A stretch of 15,821 nucleotides of DNA, taken from assembly GCA_022837505.1 (NCBI GenBank), contig JALHFZ010000039.1, forward strand, positions 3,997 through 19,817, read 5' to 3'. Within the stretch, counting starts at the first letter, position 1; each line of letters begins with the position of its first letter. The position numbers and the translations under genes are program-made. A model generated the notes under the pieces. It had not been told where the DNA came from, did no database searches, and saw only the letters and a list, made by a program, of their open reading frames with translations. Positions 6,236-13,938 of this stretch are shown here, in pieces. Origin of the DNA: Synergistaceae bacterium (GTDB taxonomy: Bacteria > Synergistota > Synergistia > Synergistales > Aminobacteriaceae).

Positions 6236-7204
6236 TTACAGGCACCGTTCCGAAGCGGGGACGAGGTTTCCTTCCTCATCGGCGTAGAGGACCTCGCTGG
6301 CGAGCCAGTGGCCGATCCGCCGGTGTACCCTCCGCCGGATTTCTCCCATGAGGGTCAGGACGTCCCGGGCGGTGGCGCCGCCGAGATTGACGATAAAATT
6401 TGCGTGGAGGGAGGATACCTGGGCGTCCCCGGCGCGAAGCCCCTTCAAGCCCGTCTCCTCCACTATTTTCCCCGGCGCCCCGGCTTCGGCGTAGATCTCC
6501 GGGGCGTTGGTGAAGACCGAGCCGCAGTTTGGCTGCTTGAGGGGGAATTTTCCCTTCCGTTCGGCCAGTACCCGGAGAAGCTCTCTCCTGAGTGTAGAAG
6601 GGTCTTCCTCTCCGCATTCGAGCACCGCCTCGAGGATGATCCACCCCTTTCTCCCCGGCCGCAGGGCATTCTGAAAGAGGGATGTCCGGTAGGAGAAGGC
6701 GCATTCCTCCCGGGAAAACTGCCTCACCCCTCCGTCCCGGGACAGGGCCGTCACGAAGAGGATATTGTCGCTGACGCTTCGCCTGAGGCTGCCGCCGTTC
6801 ATGGCCACCAGTCCGCCGAAGGAGCCGGGGATGCCCGCGGCGTGTTCAAGGCCGGAGAGTCCCCCTTCGGCGAGGTTCCGCACGAGCCGGGGGACCCACT
6901 GTCCCGACCGGACGATGACGGTACGGCCGGAGACCGACCAGCCGGCGAAGCGGCTGCCGAGCTTCAGGACGATCCCCCGGATTCCCCTGTCGGAGAAGAG
7001 GAGGTTCGTTCCCCTGCCGATGACGATCAGGGGGAGGCCCTCCTCCCGGGCGAAGAGAAGAAGCCGCGCGGCCTCCTCGGGGGTGCCCGGCTCCACCAGG
7101 GCGTCGGCGGGACCGCCGATTTTCCAGGAGCAGTGATTTTTCAGGGGTTCCTCCAGGGAGACCTCCCCCACCGAGAGGGAGCGGAGTTTTTTTTCGAAAT
7201 TCAT
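6236..7204 (-). CDS. murB: UDP-N-acetylenolpyruvoylglucosamine reductase MurB
   Basis: MurB is a cytoplasmic FAD enzyme that reduces UDP-GlcNAc-enolpyruvate to UDP-MurNAc with NADPH, the second committed step of peptidoglycan synthesis. FAD-binding motifs are clear: HCSWKIGGPAD near the N-terminus, GRGTNLLFSDRGIRG, and AGIPGSFGGLVAMNGG. The catalytic residues are present, numbered from the ATG at 7204: R173 (SYRTS), S229 (NCGSVF) and E304 (ASEVLY). The 322-aa length and the PNCGSVF motif look like the compact type IIa form rather than E. coli-type MurB. An in-frame ATG at 7231 would add nine residues, but it abuts a GC-rich hairpin and lacks a ribosome-binding site. The downstream ATG has only a weak AGGCGG, so the start is uncertain. 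It is not surrounded by other mur genes here. Confidence 0.93.
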   Translation of the reverse strand: MNFEKKLRSLSVGEVSLEEPLKNHCSWKIGGPADALVEPGTPEEAARLLLFAREEGLPLIVIGRGTNLLFSDRGIRGIVLKLGSRFAGWSVSGRTVIVRSGQWVPRLVRNLAEGGLSGLEHAAGIPGSFGGLVAMNGGSLRRSVSDNILFVTALSRDGGVRQFSREECAFSYRTSLFQNALRPGRKGWIILEAVLECGEEDPSTLRRELLRVLAERKGKFPLKQPNCGSVFTNAPEIYAEAGAPGKIVEETGLKGLRAGDAQVSSLHANFIVNLGGATARDVLTLMGEIRRRVHRRIGHWLASEVLYADEEGNLVPASERCL

Positions 7205-7231
7205 GGAGAGGCGCAACCGCCTTTCAGCCAT

Positions 7232-7258
7232 CGGGGAGAGGAAGGCTCCCTCTCCCCG
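7232..7258 (-). other. GC-rich intercistronic hairpin between yhaN-like gene and murB
   Basis: CGGGGAGAGG and CCTCTCCCCG form a perfect 10-bp stem with a 7-nt loop. The hairpin lies in the 80-nt gap between the ATPase stop and the murB start at 7204. No T-run follows on the minus strand, so it is not a standard intrinsic terminator. It could stabilise the 3' end of the upstream message, act as a pause site, or limit murB translation. The sequence shows only the pairing. Confidence 0.5.
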
Positions 7259-7286
7259 ACCGCGGGTTTCAGGTTTTTTCCGGCCT

Positions 7287-10200
7287 CTATGCCGCCGGGA
7301 TTAATTTTCCCCTCTCAATGATGTACCCCGAGAGGAAACCGGGAGAGGTCTCTCTCTCCTCCCCCAGGGAGCGGAAAATATCGAAAGTGCTTCTCTGGCA
7401 GGTGAAGAGGAGCACCTGGTTGTGCCTCCCCGCCTCGAAGATCGCCTCCGCCGCCCCCCTCTGCCGCCCCTCGTCGAACCGGACGAGCAGGTCGTCGAGG
7501 ATGAGGGGAAGGGGCTCTGAGTTCCTGCCCCAGAGGGTTGCAAGGGCGAGGCGCATGGAGAGGTAGACCTGGTCGGCGAGGCCCGAGCTCCATTTCACCT
7601 CGTCCTTCCTCGTCCTCCCGGCCTCGTTCTCCTCCACTACCACGGAGAGTCCCTTCTCTCCTTCCTGGGAAAGAAGAGTGTAGCGGTTATCCGTCATGAA
7701 GGCAAGATATTCGGCGGCCCGGAGGATCACCTCGGGCTGGCGTTCCCGCTCATGGCGGGCCTTCGACACCTCGAGAAAATGTCTGGCGAGCAGGACGGAA
7801 ATCCATTCCCGGAAATGGTCATCCAGCTTCTGCTCCATCTCCTTCCGGGCAAAGAGCAGTTCGCTGAGACGCTCGTCTCCGGCAATCTGCTCCACCTCGA
7901 GGGCGAGCCGCCCCCGGGAGTCTGCAAGGTCCTCCATCTCCTGCTGCAGAGCCCGGACGTTCTCTTCGACCTTCCGGCGCTCCTCCCTGACATCTTCGGC
8001 CGGGCGGGCAGCGAACTCCCTCCGGGCTTTTTCAACCCCATCATCCGAGCCGAAGAGGCCGAGAAGGACCTTCTCCTCCTGCTGGATGGCCGACTTCAGG
8101 GCATTCCGTTCCCGTTCGAGGGCGGCGAGGGAGCGGAACCCCTCCTCTGTCTCCTCCCCGGCGGACCGGAAAAGCTCACCTTTCGCCTTATCCGTTTCGG
8201 CAATTTTCTCCCTCGTCTCTTCGGCGGCCTTCCGGAGCAGGTCAACATCCCGCTTTTGAACGGAGAGGCGGCCGCCGCTCTCCTCCGCCCGGCGGAGGAG
8301 CACCGCAAGGGTCCGGATGGCTCCCACGTCAAGGGTCTCGGGAAAGGGTTCCCCCCCCTTGCGGAAGCAATCGGAAAGATCCTTGAGCCTGCGGTGCACC
8401 GAGTCGATATAATCCGACAGCTCCTTCGCCTCCCTGGTGCGGGTCCGGAGGCTTTCCAGTTCGGACCGGAGCTGGAGAATCCGGGGGACGAGCCCTTCCA
8501 TATCCCGGGGGGCGAGGTCCTCGCCAAACCCGGCGTTCCGAAGCCATTCCCTCCAGGTGTTCAGCAGGGTCTCAAGCTCCGCGGCAGCCCCGCTGACTTC
8601 CGCCTCCATGGCCGCCGCCTCGCTGTCCATCCTTGCGAGGACCCCGCCCATCTGGCGCATCCGTTCGTCCAGGACGGTAAAACGCTCAAGGGCGGTATTG
8701 TCGGCCTCCCCCTCGGTGAGGAGGGAGTCCATCTCGCTCTGAAAGCGAGGGGCAGAGATATTCAGCTCTCCGGCAAGCTCCTCCCGAAGGGCCTGGAGCC
8801 TCTCAACCCGCGTCCGCCGGCTCTCGAGCTGAAGAGCCATCTCTTCCTGCCGCGATTCCATATCCTCTGTCCGTTTTGTCCATGTCCTGAGGGCGGCGTC
8901 ATACTTGCGCCTCTGGTCCCGATGGGCAAGGAAGGCCAGGGCGGAGGCGAAAAAGAGGGCCGAGAAGCCGAAGATCCATATGGGGTCGGAGGTGAGCCAC
9001 CCCTGGTAGGCCGCCCCCCCGGCCACGGCGAGCAGAAGGCCTGAGACCAGGCCGATCAGGGGGCCGGAGGGGGCAGGCACATCCCCGTCCAGCTCCTCTC
9101 TTTCTGCGGCGAGATTTTTTTCGGCCTCTTCAAGGGCGGAAACTTCCTCCTCCTCATCGGAGAGATCTGAGAAGACAGACCGGAGGCTGTTCAGCTTCTC
9201 CCACCGGGTCGTCGCCCGGGCGGCCCGGTTCTCCACCGTGGCCATCTCCTTTTCAAGGGAGAGGGCCTCCCCCTTGCGGTCGTCCCGGAGGCGGTTCCAC
9301 TGGGCCAGGGATTTCTCCCCCTCCCCCTTCTTCCTCTCGAGATCTTCCGCTTTTCTGGCGGTCTCCCTCGCGAAGGCTATTGCCTCCGCCGAGACATCCG
9401 CCGCCAGCAGGTGCTCCTCCGTCCACCAGGAGCAGATGTGGGCGAGGTTTTTATTGAAATTCTCCTTTGCCCCTTTGATCTCTTCATCCAGGAGTTTTTT
9501 GCGGAGCAGGGAGGTGCGGAACTGCTCGCTCTCATGTTCGAGGGCCTCAATATTTTCCCGGAAACCGAGGCAGTCAAGAAGGGGGTCCTTCTCCCGGACA
9601 GTCCAGTCTTCCTCCTCGGACCGCAGGGCATCTTCCGTTGCCGCCAGCTCGGCGGTGAGGCGCTCTGCCTCCCTGTTGAGGCTGTCAAGGCGCGCAAGGC
9701 CGTTCTCAGGGAAGTCGGCTATCCCCTCGAGTTCCCTCAGCCGGCGGAAAAGATCCTGAAGCACATTCCAGGAGGGACGCCCCTTTTCAAGGAGTTCAAG
9801 GGCATCCAGGCGGGTTTTGAGCACCCCCAGCTCCCTCCGCTTTGTCTCGCAGGCCTCCTCCATCTCCTTGAGAGAGGCTTTTTTCTCCCGCCATCCGGCG
9901 TTCACCTGCCGCACTTCCTTCAGCCGGTCGTCCGTTTCGTCCATGGCCGCAAGAAGCTTTTTCACCGCCGACGAGGTTCTGCCGTTTCCGGGGTTGAAGA
10001 GCTCCTTCTCCCGGGCCTCGAAGGTTGAAAGCAGTCTGGGGAGGGATGCCGAGCCGAGTCCGGCCCCGGCGGAGAAGAACCGGGCCGCCACATCCGATGA
10101 ATTCAGAGGGGTGAGGGACTGCATATCCGAAAGCCCCATGGCGAAGATGCTCTCATAGACATCCCGGTTGATTGAAAAGAAATCCGGAGGAAGCTCCGTC

Positions 10201-10505
10201 GGAAGCCCTCCCTCTGAGGAGGCGATGAGGTTCTTTCCTCCCTCGAGGGTGATCTGGTACTCCCGGCCGTCCTCCATGGCGATGCGCACCGTGCCCCCGG
10301 GGGCGCTTCCGTTAAAGGGATTGTAGGGGTTTCCCTTCAGGCGGGTGCGTTTTTCCCGGGAGAAAAGGATTCGCCGGAAAAAATTCATCAGGGTGGTCTT
10401 GCCGCTTTCGTTTTCTCCGTAGAAGACGGTGAGTCCCTTCGAGAGAGGGCCTCCGGCTCCGGAGAAAATGCCGAAATTGCTCACATAAAAATCGCTTATC
10501 TTCAT
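7287..10505 (-). CDS. yhaN: YhaN-like AAA/SMC-type ATPase with central membrane hairpin
   Basis: This 1072-aa ATPase is built like Rad50/SbcC: N-terminal Walker A GENESGKTT (30-38), long charged coiled-coil arms (roughly 190-475 and 530-930), an ABC-type signature segment SSGLADQ (973-979) and Walker B LILDD (1001-1005). At the middle, where Rad50 and SbcC have a CxxC zinc hook, it has two hydrophobic segments (about 482-500 and 508-527) separated by a short loop. No CxxC is present anywhere. This layout matches Bacillus YhaN-type proteins, thought to be membrane-associated DNA-repair ATPases partnering the SbcD-like YhaO. The ATG at 10505 overlaps the YhaO stop (TGA 10504-10502), implying a complex made in matched amounts. 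Direct evidence for its DNA substrate is lacking. Confidence 0.88.
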   Translation of the reverse strand: MKISDFYVSNFGIFSGAGGPLSKGLTVFYGENESGKTTLMNFFRRILFSREKRTRLKGNPYNPFNGSAPGGTVRIAMEDGREYQITLEGGKNLIASSEGGLPTELPPDFFSINRDVYESIFAMGLSDMQSLTPLNSSDVAARFFSAGAGLGSASLPRLLSTFEAREKELFNPGNGRTSSAVKKLLAAMDETDDRLKEVRQVNAGWREKKASLKEMEEACETKRRELGVLKTRLDALELLEKGRPSWNVLQDLFRRLRELEGIADFPENGLARLDSLNREAERLTAELAATEDALRSEEEDWTVREKDPLLDCLGFRENIEALEHESEQFRTSLLRKKLLDEEIKGAKENFNKNLAHICSWWTEEHLLAADVSAEAIAFARETARKAEDLERKKGEGEKSLAQWNRLRDDRKGEALSLEKEMATVENRAARATTRWEKLNSLRSVFSDLSDEEEEVSALEEAEKNLAAEREELDGDVPAPSGPLIGLVSGLLLAVAGGAAYQGWLTSDPIWIFGFSALFFASALAFLAHRDQRRKYDAALRTWTKRTEDMESRQEEMALQLESRRTRVERLQALREELAGELNISAPRFQSEMDSLLTEGEADNTALERFTVLDERMRQMGGVLARMDSEAAAMEAEVSGAAAELETLLNTWREWLRNAGFGEDLAPRDMEGLVPRILQLRSELESLRTRTREAKELSDYIDSVHRRLKDLSDCFRKGGEPFPETLDVGAIRTLAVLLRRAEESGGRLSVQKRDVDLLRKAAEETREKIAETDKAKGELFRSAGEETEEGFRSLAALERERNALKSAIQQEEKVLLGLFGSDDGVEKARREFAARPAEDVREERRKVEENVRALQQEMEDLADSRGRLALEVEQIAGDERLSELLFARKEMEQKLDDHFREWISVLLARHFLEVSKARHERERQPEVILRAAEYLAFMTDNRYTLLSQEGEKGLSVVVEENEAGRTRKDEVKWSSGLADQVYLSMRLALATLWGRNSEPLPLILDDLLVRFDEGRQRGAAEAIFEAGRHNQVLLFTCQRSTFDIFRSLGEERETSPGFLSGYIIERGKLIPAA

Positions 10506-11812
10506 TGTCCTTCCTCCCCTTCCAGCAGCCCCGAGAGGGCCGACCAGGAACCCCTGTTCGCAAGAAAGGAAATGTCCTCTTCCGTAAGAGCCTCTATCCG
10601 GGGAAGAACTTCCCTGGCGGGGATCTTCGCCAGAATGCCCTTTTCGTCAAGAATGGCGAAAAGCTTTTTCCGAAGCTCCCCTCCGTCGAGGAAGGAGCGG
10701 ACCTCCTTCAGAAAATCGCCGGTGAAATGATCTCCCGCGGCAAGGGTATCGAGGTCGAGTGGGGGGGCAGTCTTCTCAAGGATCTCCTCGATATGGACGA
10801 AATCGCTCTTCCCCTCCTCCTCGTCGTTGAAGGCCTCCTTCACTCCGTGGGGGCCCGAGAGAAAGCCCGGGCGCTGAAAGAGGCGGTAGAGCCTGCCCCG
10901 GCCGGTGAGGAGCACCCTGAGGAGGGTGGGCCGTCCGCCCCCTTCCCTCCGGACGTCGTCCCGCAGGTCATCGAGGGCGGTGAAAAAATCCTCGTCCCGC
11001 TCGAATCCCTCGATGGAGAGCTCTTCCGACCGCCACCGCACCACGTCGCAGGGGACGAATTCAACCGTCCCCCGGGAGGCTGTTTTTTCGTCGGGAAGGG
11101 TCATGGTCACGTAAAAGACCCCTTTTTTCCCCGACTCGCGGATATTGCGCCCCTGGATGTTCCCCGGATAGACCATAAGGGGGTCCTCGCAGAGGACCTC
11201 GGCAGTGTGCCCGTGGCCGAGGGCCCAGTAGTCCATTCGGGCGGCCTTCAGATCTTCCAGGGAACAGGGGGCGTAATTTTCGTGCCCCTTCCGTCCCGCG
11301 GCGTTGCAGTGAAGAAGGGCCAGATTGATCCCCTCCCCCCGCCGCCCCGCGAACCGGAGGGCGATATTTTCCGTCACTTCCCTGTAGGGGTAGCTGTATC
11401 CGTGGACAGTCCCCACCCGGCTCCCGCCGATCACGAGGGGAAGGCTCTCCACCTCGGCCCCGAAGCGGGTTACCAGGGGCGGAAAGTCCCGGTCGGCCTC
11501 CCATCCGGAGAGGGGGTCGTGGTTGCCGAGGGCGATGTAGACGGCGATCCCCTTTTCGGAGAGGCGCTTCAGCTGAGCGAGAAAAAAGACCTGCGCCCGG
11601 ACGCTCCGGTCCTCGCCGTCGTAGATATCCCCGGTGATGAGAAAGAGATCGGCCTCTTTGCGGATGGCGAAGGAGACGGCGTTTTCAAAGGCCCGGAATG
11701 TTGCCTTTCGAAGAATGGAGCCGAGGGATGGGGAGATGTCGGAGAGGCCCGAGAAGGGGCTGTCAAGATGGAGGTCGGCGGAATGAACAAAGGTTATCTG
11801 TCCGTCTTTCAT
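10502..11812 (-). CDS. yhaO: YhaO-like DNA repair exonuclease (SbcD/Mre11-type metallophosphoesterase)
   Basis: This is a calcineurin-like di-metal phosphoesterase expected to cut DNA as the nuclease partner of the YhaN-like ATPase. The metal-binding motifs occur in order: D13-x-H15 (SADLHLD), GD62 (TGDIYD), G-N97-H98-D99, H168 (LLHCN) and G-H200-G-H202. The catalytic domain fills about the first 230 residues; the remainder likely forms the capping region and the ATPase-binding segment. At 436 aa it is in the normal range for YhaO/SbcD proteins. The ATG at 11812 has a GGAGG 7 nt upstream. It is the first gene of the leftward operon continuing to murB and proC, with a promoter candidate about 80 nt upstream. 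Confidence 0.92.
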   Translation of the reverse strand: MKDGQITFVHSADLHLDSPFSGLSDISPSLGSILRKATFRAFENAVSFAIRKEADLFLITGDIYDGEDRSVRAQVFFLAQLKRLSEKGIAVYIALGNHDPLSGWEADRDFPPLVTRFGAEVESLPLVIGGSRVGTVHGYSYPYREVTENIALRFAGRRGEGINLALLHCNAAGRKGHENYAPCSLEDLKAARMDYWALGHGHTAEVLCEDPLMVYPGNIQGRNIRESGKKGVFYVTMTLPDEKTASRGTVEFVPCDVVRWRSEELSIEGFERDEDFFTALDDLRDDVRREGGGRPTLLRVLLTGRGRLYRLFQRPGFLSGPHGVKEAFNDEEEGKSDFVHIEEILEKTAPPLDLDTLAAGDHFTGDFLKEVRSFLDGGELRKKLFAILDEKGILAKIPAREVLPRIEALTEEDISFLANRGSWSALSGLLEGEEGQ

Positions 11813-11897
11813 GATTGTCCCTCCTCAGGAAAGAAAAAAACATGGACCTGATGGTCTTTCACCAGACACCACTTCCTTTCGGGAAAACTTCTCCGCT

Positions 11898-11926
11898 ACT
11901 TTATGCTACCCGCTCCTTCTTTGCAA
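11898..11926 (-). promoter_or_regulatory. Candidate promoter for yhaO-yhaN operon
   Basis: On the minus strand TTGCAA (11926-11921) is followed after exactly 17 nt by TAAAGT (11903-11898), each matching consensus at 4 of 6 positions. Transcription would start near 11891, giving a leader of about 79 nt before the ATG at 11812. Confidence 0.42.
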
Positions 11927-11958
11927 GGGGAAAACCGCTGCCTTGCTGAAAACAGGGA

Positions 11959-11987
11959 TTGTCAGGGTCTGCGCCCGATGGGATAAT
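11959..11987 (+). promoter_or_regulatory. Sigma-70 promoter for the KAS III gene
   Basis: TTGTCA (11959-11964), a 17-nt spacer and GATAAT (11982-11987) match consensus at 5 of 6 positions in each box. The start would be near 11994, which leaves about 36 nt of leader before the ATG at 12030 that has a GGAGG. This is the best promoter in the window. Confidence 0.65.
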
Positions 11988-12029
11988 GCTCAACAGTAAA
12001 GAAATCCGACGATGGAGGCAATTGAAGAG

Positions 12030-13043
12030 ATGAAGGGATTCGGAGCGGCAATCCGGGCAATATCCTACTATCTGCCCGAAAAAGTAATGGACAACGCGGC
12101 CCTCGTGAAGGAATTCGGCGCCTGGACCGAGGATAAAATCTATTTAAAGACAGGCATCCGGGAACGTCACGTGGTGACGGACCAACTCGTCTCGGACCTT
12201 GCCGCAGCGGCAGGGGAAAAACTCTTCGCCGAGACGGGAATCGACCGGGGGGAAATTGACTTCCTTCTGCTCTGCACGGAATGCCCGGACTATTTTCTTC
12301 CCGCCACGGCGTGCATAGTTCAGGACCGCCTCGGCCTCAAAAAGACCACGGGGGCCCTCGATTTCAACCTCGGCTGCTCGGGGTTCGTCTACGGCCTCGC
12401 CCTCGCCCGGGGGCTCATAGCGGGGGGGATCGCCCGGAAGGTTCTGCTCCTGACGGCCGACACCCTCTCCCGTACTGTCCACCCCATGGACAAGAGCACC
12501 CGCACCATCTTCGGCGACGCGGCGGCGGCCACCCTCATCGAGGCCTCAGACGAGGGGCGGATCGGCGATTTCGTCCTGGGTACGGACGGCAGCGGCAGGA
12601 ACAAGCTCATTATCCCCGCAGGGGCCTGGGCCCAGCCCCGCACCGCCGAGACCGCGGAGACGAAGACGAACCGCTGGGGGAACACCCGCAGCCCCGAAAA
12701 CCTCTATATGAACGGCCCCGAGGTGCTTGCCTTCACCCTGGCCACCGTCCCCGGGGCGGTCCAGGAGACCCTCGGCGTCCACGGGATGAAGCTCGAGGAT
12801 GTGGACCTCTTCGTCTTCCACCAGGCATCCCTCCTTCTCCTTGAACATCTGCGGAAGGAGATCGGCATTCCGGAGGAAAAGTTCTTCCTCAATATGGAGT
12901 GCAAGGGGAACACGGTGAGCGCCACCATCCCCATGGCCCTTCGGGACGCGGAGGACCAGGGGCGGCTCCGTTCGGGCGACCGGGTCATGGTTGTGGGCTT
13001 CGGCGTCGGATATTCCTGGGGGGCGACGATGCTCCGCTGGTAA
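12030..13043 (+). CDS. 3-oxoacyl-ACP synthase III family protein (FabH-like)
   Basis: KAS III enzymes condense an acyl-CoA with malonyl-ACP by a thiolase-fold Claisen reaction; FabH does this to start fatty-acid synthesis. The catalytic Cys-His-Asn triad is intact: C116 (NLGCSGFVYGLA), H264 (FHQAS) and N294 (ECKGNTVSATIP). The N-terminus (FGAAIRAISYYLPEKVM) and C-terminus (GFGVGYSWGATMLRW) fit the family. The length is 337 aa. The ATG at 12030 has a GGAGG 11 nt upstream and gives a normal FabH N-terminus; the in-frame ATG at 12012 has no ribosome-binding site. No other fab gene is nearby, and it is a single-gene unit with its own promoter and terminator. It could therefore be a KAS III paralogue for a specialised acyl product rather than the housekeeping FabH (inference). 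Confidence 0.9.
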   Translation: MKGFGAAIRAISYYLPEKVMDNAALVKEFGAWTEDKIYLKTGIRERHVVTDQLVSDLAAAAGEKLFAETGIDRGEIDFLLLCTECPDYFLPATACIVQDRLGLKKTTGALDFNLGCSGFVYGLALARGLIAGGIARKVLLLTADTLSRTVHPMDKSTRTIFGDAAAATLIEASDEGRIGDFVLGTDGSGRNKLIIPAGAWAQPRTAETAETKTNRWGNTRSPENLYMNGPEVLAFTLATVPGAVQETLGVHGMKLEDVDLFVFHQASLLLLEHLRKEIGIPEEKFFLNMECKGNTVSATIPMALRDAEDQGRLRSGDRVMVVGFGVGYSWGATMLRW

Positions 13044-13057
13044 AGCCTCTGAAGACG

Positions 13058-13101
13058 AAAGGGAGGGCCCCCCTGCGGAGAGCCCTCCCTTTCTGTTTTT
13101 T
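13058..13101 (+). terminator. Rho-independent terminator after the KAS III gene
   Basis: AAAGGGAGGGC (13058-13068) pairs perfectly with GCCCTCCCTTT (13082-13092) around a 13-nt loop, and a TTTTTT run follows at 13096-13101. It begins 15 nt after the KAS III stop. It also lies just beyond the end of the converging STAS gene, but on the minus strand it lacks a good T-run, so it mainly serves the plus-strand gene. Confidence 0.88.
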
Positions 13102-13103
13102 CC

Positions 13104-13412
13104 TTACCCCTGCTCGATGTTGAAGACGAGATCCAGCCTGGTGAGCTTGAACAGATCGTCCACCATCCCCCGGAGGCCTGAGACCACCATCTTCCCGCCC
13201 TTCTGAAGACAGCGCTTATGGATGGAGATCAGCACTCCGAGGCCTGAACTGTCCACGTACTCAAGGCCCGAAAGATTCAGCACGAGAAGGGTCACACCGT
13301 CATCAATCAGATCGGTGAGCTTCTCTCTCACCGATGGCGCATCCTCCACATACATATTGCCGCGAAAACAGACCTCCGCCGTGCCGCCGTTTTTCGAAAT
13401 GTCTAATTCCAT
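13104..13412 (-). CDS. STAS-domain anti-sigma factor antagonist
   Basis: This 102-aa single-domain cytoplasmic protein is of the SpoIIAA/RsbV type. Such proteins bind an anti-sigma kinase or another partner when unphosphorylated and release when a conserved serine is phosphorylated. The signature LNLSGLEYVDSSGLGVLISIHKR is clear, with D54-S55-S56-G57 carrying the likely phosphoserine. The ATG at 13412 has an AAGGAGG site 7 nt upstream. No RsbW-like kinase, PP2C phosphatase or sigma-factor gene lies nearby, so its partner is unknown; control of a sigma factor or of another cellular process (for example signalling or lipid asymmetry) are both possible. It appears to have its own -10 box. Confidence 0.93.
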   Translation of the reverse strand: MELDISKNGGTAEVCFRGNMYVEDAPSVREKLTDLIDDGVTLLVLNLSGLEYVDSSGLGVLISIHKRCLQKGGKMVVSGLRGMVDDLFKLTRLDLVFNIEQG

Positions 13413-13460
13413 GGACGATCCTCCTTAAGGTTTCCCCACGGAACCATGATTATTTTTCCC

Positions 13461-13466
13461 ATTATA
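13461..13466 (-). promoter_or_regulatory. Candidate -10 box for the STAS gene
   Basis: The minus strand carries a perfect TATAAT in the 77-nt gap between the MOSC stop and the STAS start. The position 17 nt upstream (CCCCTT) does not resemble a -35 box. Transcription would start near 13454, leaving a leader of about 42 nt with an AAGGAGG site. It may depend on an activator or be fortuitous. Confidence 0.4.
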
Positions 13467-13489
13467 CGCTTTTTTCATGGATAAAGGGG

Positions 13490-13915
13490 TTACAGAACCT
13501 TCACGGAGTCGCCCCTGCGGGCCACCCCTCCCTGGTCGACAGAAAGGAAATACCCTGAAACGGGAAGGAGGCACCACCCGCGGTAATCGTAGGAGTGGGG
13601 CTCCCCCGGTTTTTTCCCCTTTTCGATGACCTTCAGGCGGACCGCCTCACCGAGGGCAAGGATCGTCCCCTCGGGCAGCTCTCCGGGAAGGCCCTCCACG
13701 ACCAGGTTTTCCGCAAGGGCACCGGGAGGAAAGGGGAACCCCGCCTCCTCCTCCGCCCGGCGGATATCCTCCCGCCGCAGAAGGCTCACCTCCCGCTCGG
13801 TCACTCCCCGGTGGGAATCTCCCTCTATTCCGCCGGAAGTGAAAAGCACCTCCGCAACCTCGTATTTCGGCTCCTGCCGCTTGCCGCTGACGCACAGGGC
13901 GATGATCTTCGCCAC
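13490..13915 (-). CDS. MOSC domain-containing protein
   Basis: MOSC domains occur in molybdenum-cofactor sulfurases and in small stand-alone proteins that are thought to handle sulfur or molybdopterin-bound metal. This 141-aa protein is essentially one MOSC domain: the early GIEGDSHRG motif (29-37), REVSLL (41-46), the ENLVVEG segment (69-75) and a late Cys115 that may correspond to the conserved MOSC cysteine. The start is GTG at 13915, preceded by a GAGAGG-type site. It lies 23 nt after the stop of the yitT-like gene and is probably cotranscribed with it. No moa, mog or molybdoenzyme gene is in the window, so its actual substrate is unknown. Confidence 0.87.
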   Translation of the reverse strand: MAKIIALCVSGKRQEPKYEVAEVLFTSGGIEGDSHRGVTEREVSLLRREDIRRAEEEAGFPFPPGALAENLVVEGLPGELPEGTILALGEAVRLKVIEKGKKPGEPHSYDYRGWCLLPVSGYFLSVDQGGVARRGDSVKVL

Positions 13916-13938
13916 TGAAAATCCTCTCCTCTCTCAGA

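Noticed and set aside
6308..9044. Plus-strand frames of 337 and 430 codons opposite murB and the YhaN-like gene
   Set aside because: These have the same origin: low-complexity Pro/Gly/Glu-rich translations, no ribosome-binding sites, and confident genes on the other strand.
10505..11851. Long plus-strand frame (448 codons) opposite the YhaO-like gene
   Set aside because: It is an antisense shadow caused by high GC at third codon positions. Its translation is rich in Gly, Pro, Glu and Val without any domain, and the opposite strand encodes a complete nuclease with all metal motifs.
11813..11880. Short inverted pieces (TGGT-CTTTC-ACCA and TTTC-GG-GAAA) in the YhaO leader
   Set aside because: The stems are only 4 bp and would not be stable; they are expected by chance.
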